From RBG-16-66-20 sp052386675 (GTDB taxonomy: Bacteria > Pseudomonadota > Gammaproteobacteria > Burkholderiales > SG8-39), in contig JBQTJX010000003.1 in NCBI GenBank assembly GCA_052386675.1, positions 5,079 through 69,078 of the forward strand: a stretch of 64,000 nucleotides of DNA. The letters are read 5' to 3'. Shown one piece after another: positions 60,860 to 64,000 of this stretch. The translations under genes were made by a program, and so were the position numbers. The notes below the pieces were generated by a model, which had not been told where the DNA came from, ran no database searches, and was given only the letters and a program-made list of their open reading frames with translations. Numbering within the stretch: the first letter of the stretch is position 1; the number at the start of each line of letters is the position of its first letter.

Positions 60860-61088
60860 GCGGCACCCCCTTCAACAGGTCTTCCCTCACCTCGCCTGCC
60901 CTCGCCGCCCGGAGCTTCTCCTCCCAGCCCGGACGAGGGTTCTTCGCCCTGCCTGGCGAGATCACGATCGAACGCGCGCGGACCTCGATGTCCACGGGGT
61001 CGCCAGCGTCCAGGCTGCAGCGCCGCAGCACATCCTGCGGCAGGCGCACTCCCTTCGAATTTCCGATTGCGACGATTTTGCTCTGCAT
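60837..61088 (-). CDS. MazE/AbrB-type antitoxin
   Basis: This 83-residue protein has an N-terminal AbrB/SpoVT swapped-hairpin fold (SKIVAIGNSKGVRLPQDVLRRCSLDAGDPVDIEV) and a C-terminal toxin-binding tail (WEEKLRAARAGEVRED). The ATG is at 61086-61088. It is preceded by an AT-rich palindrome (61100-61116) that is probably its operator. Confidence 0.85.
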   Translation of the reverse strand: MQSKIVAIGNSKGVRLPQDVLRRCSLDAGDPVDIEVRARSIVISPGRAKNPRPGWEEKLRAARAGEVREDLLKGVPLGEACDQ

Positions 61089-61099
61089 GGGCCGGGAAG

Positions 61100-61116
61100 T
61101 AATTACTACGTAATTA
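61100..61116 (-). promoter_or_regulatory. Palindromic operator of the mazEF operon
   Basis: TAATTAC-TAC-GTAATTA is a perfect 7-bp dyad in the only AT-rich stretch before mazE, 12 bp before its ATG, as expected for a MazE/MazEF operator over the promoter. Confidence 0.65.
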
Positions 61117-61122
61117 TGCACC

Positions 61123-61151
61123 AAAAAAAACGGGGCGCTTGCGGCGCCCCG
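61123..61151 (-). terminator. Intrinsic terminator of the adhesin gene
   Basis: On the minus strand GGGGCGC-CGCAA-GCGCCCC forms a 7-8 bp GC stem (61131-61151) followed by eight T residues (61123-61130). It lies 54 bp beyond the adhesin stop and insulates the mazEF promoter. Confidence 0.92.
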
Positions 61152-61205
61152 CGTTCGCGCACCCATTTTCACAGGGCGCGAGGGGTACGGATGTTCCGGC
61201 CCGGC

Positions 61206-64000
61206 TTAGTTGCAGGGCTCGCCGTCGCGGCTTGCCGCGAAGCATTCCGGCGTACCGAGTCCGACTCCGGTCAGGCGGTGTGCCATCGGCGGGGCCGTGC
61301 TGACGTCCCCGGCGAAGCCGTACTCGACCTGCTCCGCCACGCTGTCTGTACCGAACGTGTTGGCCGCCTCGCCCGCGATCACCTGGGCGACCGAGCTTTG
61401 TGCAGTCTGGGACTGCTGCTGCGCGGCAACCTGCGTCGTAGACTGGGCGAACGAACCAACGGCACCGAACAGTCCGACCGGCGCAGTCGAGTTGTTCGTG
61501 ACCGAGGCCGGAGGATTGCCCGTGGATCCGGCGGTAAAGGTGAATTCCGTCGCCGTTCCATTGGTGGTGAGGCTGTTCACCCCCGTCAGCGTCAGGTCGT
61601 TCACGATCGCTGTGGCGCTGGTCAGTGTGAGGTTCGGCACCACGATCGTTCCGGTGACATCCCCGGCGCTGATGATCGCGAGGCCGGTAGCCGTGACGTT
61701 GAGCGCCAGGGTATTGACGTCGTTCAGGTTGATGTTGGTAGCTGTCGGCACCGTCACCAGGCCAACGAAGTCGTTCGCCCCGGGGAGTTGGACGCTGCCA
61801 GTGCCGACGTTCAGGTTCGTCGTTCCGCCGACCGTGACCGGCCCGCCGTTGACCGTATCGTTGGTCGTATTGACCACCAGGTTGGTGCCGACATTCGTGG
61901 TGCCGAGCGTCAGCGGGATATCCGAGGCCAGTGTCAGGGCGTTCGCGTCCCGCAGGCTGACCGTACCGGTCGTGGCCAGCGTCGTAGTGCCGGTGAAGTC
62001 GTTGCCCGCGTTGGTCGCGGTAATCGCGCCGCCGCCGGTGCTGGTGAAGGTCAGGCCGGCCGCTGTAAGCGGGTCGTTGAAGGACTGCGCACCAGTAGTG
62101 GTGACGTTGCCGTTCAGCGCCAGCGTGCCGCCGACATCGGTGGTGATCGACGACAGCGGCTGCGTGGCCCCGATGGTGCTGCCGAAGGTCGTTAGTCCGG
62201 AGCTGTTGATGGTCAGAGAGTTGTTCTCCGCTGCCTGGCTGTTGACCGCTCCGGTCAGTGTGACTGCCCCTGTACCGGTCGTAATCAGGCTGTTGCTGCC
62301 GACCGTGGTCGTGCCAGTGACCGTCAACGCGCCGTTATTGGTCGTCTCGGTGCTGTTCAGGAATATATTCCCGTTGTAGAGCTGGAACGACCCGGCATTG
62401 GTGGTCGTGGTGTCGCTCAGCGTGATCAATCCGCCCGCGGTGACCGTGAAATTGCCGCCAAGCGTCATGTTGGCGAAGCTGATGGCGTTTGTGTCCGTGA
62501 TCGAGACGTTATTGGCGCCGGAGTTGGACAGCGTCACCACGCCCTGGAAGTCGTTCGCGCTAGTCAGGGTAATCGGGGCCGCGCCGGCGGTAATGCCTGC
62601 CGTGCCGGTCACCGTGAGGGCGCCCGCTTGCGTGATCGCGCCTCCGCCGGAATTCGCCACCAGGTTGCCGGTGATCGTGCCCGAGCCGAGGTTCAGGGCC
62701 CCGGTCGAGTTGATGGTCGTGGCGCCCGTGGCGAGCGCGCCGAGGGTGAGGGTGTTGGCGTCGGTTATGCTCGTCGTGCCGCCAGTCAGTGCTACGGTGC
62801 CGGTGAAGTCGTTGGCCTGCGTCAGCGTTACCGCACCAGCGCCGGCGTTGAACGACGTCGCCCCCGCCGCCGCTTCCTGGACCAGCGCTCCGGTCTGCGT
62901 GATGGCGCCGCCGGTCGAGACCACCGCCAGCGTGCCACTGCCGATGTTCGAGGCCGCGAGGATCAGGCCACCCGTGCCGTCGCTGATGGCGACGTTGTTC
63001 GCGCCACTGTTGCTCAGCGTGACGGCCCCGCCGAAATTGTTGGTGCCGTTGTTGAGCGTGATGGCGTTGGCGCCGGCGGTGAAGGATGAGGTACCGGTAG
63101 CAGAGACTGCCGCTGATTGAGTGATCGCGCCCGAGGTCGAAAGCGTCAGCGCGCCACCTGTCGTGAGTCCGGCGGTGTTCACCGTTCCAATCGCGATACC
63201 GCCTGCATCGAGCAAGCTTACCGCGCCTGTATTGCCGGCAACGGTGGTGATCGCGTTGGTTTGGGAGTTCAGCGTGAATGTGCCACCAGCGCCCAGCAAC
63301 TCAAGCCCCGCGGCCGTGATCACCCCCGACTGCGTCACCGTCCCCGTAGAGCTCAGCGTCGTATTGCCCGTGGTGTTGATCCCCACCACGTCAAAGCCGG
63401 TGTTGTCCTGGAACGACAGCGCCGCAAGCGCAGCGTTGTCCGCATCCAGCGTGGTCACCGCGTTGTTCGCGCCGTTGAGCGTGAACGTACCTCCGGCGCC
63501 CGTCAGCGTCAGCGCCGGGGTCGTGATCGCCTGAGTCTGCGTCACCGTGCCCGTCGAGGAGAGCGTCGCCGCTGTCGTCGCCGTCAAGCCCACCGTGCCC
63601 ACCGTCCCGATCGCAAAGCCCGTGTTGTCCTGGAACAGAACCGTCCCGGTGCTGCCCGCCAGCGTCGTCACCGCGTTGTCCTGCGTGTTCAGCGTGAAGC
63701 TGCCAGCCGCGCCGAGGAGCTCAAGCCCCGCGGCCGTGATCACCCCGGACTGCGTCACCGTCCCCGTCGAGGACAGGGTCGTGTTGCCGGTGGTGTTGAT
63801 CCCCACCACGTCAAAGCCGGTGTTGTCCTGGAATGACAGCGCCGCAAGCGCAGCGTTGTCCGCATCCAGCGTGGTCACCGCGTTGTTCGCGCCGTTCAGC
63901 GTGAACGTACCTCCGGCGCCCGTCAGCGTCAGCGCCGTGCCGGCGATCACGCCGGTCTGCGTCACCGTGCCACCCACCGATTCCAGCGTCACCGCACCGG
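61206..64000 (-). CDS. Filamentous hemagglutinin-like adhesin (C-terminal part)
   Basis: This is the C-terminal 930 or so residues of a larger protein whose start is beyond the window. It is a right-handed beta-helix made of many repeats of the type TLSSTGTVTQSGVITAAGLELLGAGGTFTLN and NAVTTLxxxTGxVxFQDNTGF, with few charged residues and almost no Cys except near the end. Such proteins are secreted by two-partner secretion or as large autotransporter-like adhesins; no C-terminal beta-barrel is present (it ends AASRDGEPCN). No TpsB transporter is in the window. A GC terminator follows. Confidence 0.85.
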   Translation of the reverse strand, partial: GAVTLESVGGTVTQTGVIAGTALTLTGAGGTFTLNGANNAVTTLDADNAALAALSFQDNTGFDVVGINTTGNTTLSSTGTVTQSGVITAAGLELLGAAGSFTLNTQDNAVTTLAGSTGTVLFQDNTGFAIGTVGTVGLTATTAATLSSTGTVTQTQAITTPALTLTGAGGTFTLNGANNAVTTLDADNAALAALSFQDNTGFDVVGINTTGNTTLSSTGTVTQSGVITAAGLELLGAGGTFTLNSQTNAITTVAGNTGAVSLLDAGGIAIGTVNTAGLTTGGALTLSTSGAITQSAAVSATGTSSFTAGANAITLNNGTNNFGGAVTLSNSGANNVAISDGTGGLILAASNIGSGTLAVVSTGGAITQTGALVQEAAAGATSFNAGAGAVTLTQANDFTGTVALTGGTTSITDANTLTLGALATGATTINSTGALNLGSGTITGNLVANSGGGAITQAGALTVTGTAGITAGAAPITLTSANDFQGVVTLSNSGANNVSITDTNAISFANMTLGGNFTVTAGGLITLSDTTTTNAGSFQLYNGNIFLNSTETTNNGALTVTGTTTVGSNSLITTGTGAVTLTGAVNSQAAENNSLTINSSGLTTFGSTIGATQPLSSITTDVGGTLALNGNVTTTGAQSFNDPLTAAGLTFTSTGGGAITATNAGNDFTGTTTLATTGTVSLRDANALTLASDIPLTLGTTNVGTNLVVNTTNDTVNGGPVTVGGTTNLNVGTGSVQLPGANDFVGLVTVPTATNINLNDVNTLALNVTATGLAIISAGDVTGTIVVPNLTLTSATAIVNDLTLTGVNSLTTNGTATEFTFTAGSTGNPPASVTNNSTAPVGLFGAVGSFAQSTTQVAAQQQSQTAQSSVAQVIAGEAANTFGTDSVAEQVEYGFAGDVSTAPPMAHRLTGVGLGTPECFAASRDGEPCN
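63301..63518. repeat. Long direct repeat in the adhesin gene, copy A
   Basis: This stretch of about 218 bp is nearly identical to 63721-63938, exactly 420 bp (140 codons) away. It encodes the TLDADNAALAALSFQDNTGFDVVGINTTG unit. Few synonymous differences between copies suggest recent duplication or gene conversion. Confidence 0.85.
63721..63938. repeat. Long direct repeat in the adhesin gene, copy B
   Basis: This is the second copy of the 218-bp unit at 63301-63518, spaced by 420 bp. It continues towards the window end, where further copies of the same 140-residue period are likely. Confidence 0.85.

Noticed and set aside
61210..63836. Plus-strand open frames opposite the adhesin
   Set aside because: They mirror the beta-helix repeats as Val/Pro-rich sequence and cross the adhesin repeat structure; no start or ribosome site supports them.
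63301..63938. CRISPR-like array
   Set aside because: The repeats are long, coding and spaced by 420 bp with protein-coding sequence between them.

Overview
The window is a roughly two-thirds G+C chromosomal segment of a Gram-negative bacterium, most likely a betaproteobacterium. The reasons are the rimP-nusA-infB-rbfA order, the imuA-imuB-dnaE2 mutagenesis cassette under a CTGT-N8-ACAG LexA box, the trpS/scpA/scpB/rluB neighbourhood, several branched-chain amino-acid type ABC transporters and type VI secretion components. No rRNA, tRNA, CRISPR, prophage or complete insertion sequence was found. Genes are tightly packed, with many 1-17 bp overlaps. The species cannot be named from the sequence.

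Layout. 1-4900 (minus): translation/transcription operon rimP-nusA-infB-rbfA, with a promoter and a terminator-like hairpin in front of rimP. 5008-10576 (minus): compact seven-gene run (alpha/beta hydrolase, Sua5/YciO, M50 protease, trpS, scpA, scpB, rluB). 10603-15459: gamma-carbonic anhydrase, an SDR dehydrogenase and a 1129-residue flavoprotein that fuses a GltD/NfnB-like half to a PyrK/NfnA-like half. 15522-20194 (plus): small ribbon-helix-helix regulator with a palindromic operator, then a LivK, fused LivHM, LivG, LivF transporter. 20216-27769 (minus): phosphofructokinase, amidase with a small partner, C45 Ntn-hydrolase, membrane protein, PhzF protein, secreted protein, acyl-CoA ligase. 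27821-34465 (plus): second Liv-type transporter with two permease pairs around one ATPase pair. 34434-38752: RutE-like nitroreductase, CoA-transferase family protein, MFS transporter, pncB.

38786-50188 combines DNA damage response and signalling: a SRAP (YedK) protein and lexA; a histidine kinase, receiver, receiver-Ser/Thr kinase, receiver-cyclase and HPt protein that look like one phosphorelay; then dnaE2-imuB-imuA (minus) behind a perfect LexA box. A REP-like inverted repeat occurs twice, once between genes and once in frame inside dnaE2.

50245-61088 (minus) is a kinase/FHA/type VI secretion island: mazE-mazF, an FHA-tagged nucleotide cyclase, a LysM/Sel1 protein, then a Ser/Thr kinase followed by TssL (with OmpA domain), a C-terminally short TssM, TagF and the FHA protein TagH. 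TssL and TagH carry arrays of short threonine motifs that look like kinase/FHA docking sites. From 61206 to the window end is the C-terminal part of a large repeat-rich filamentous adhesin.
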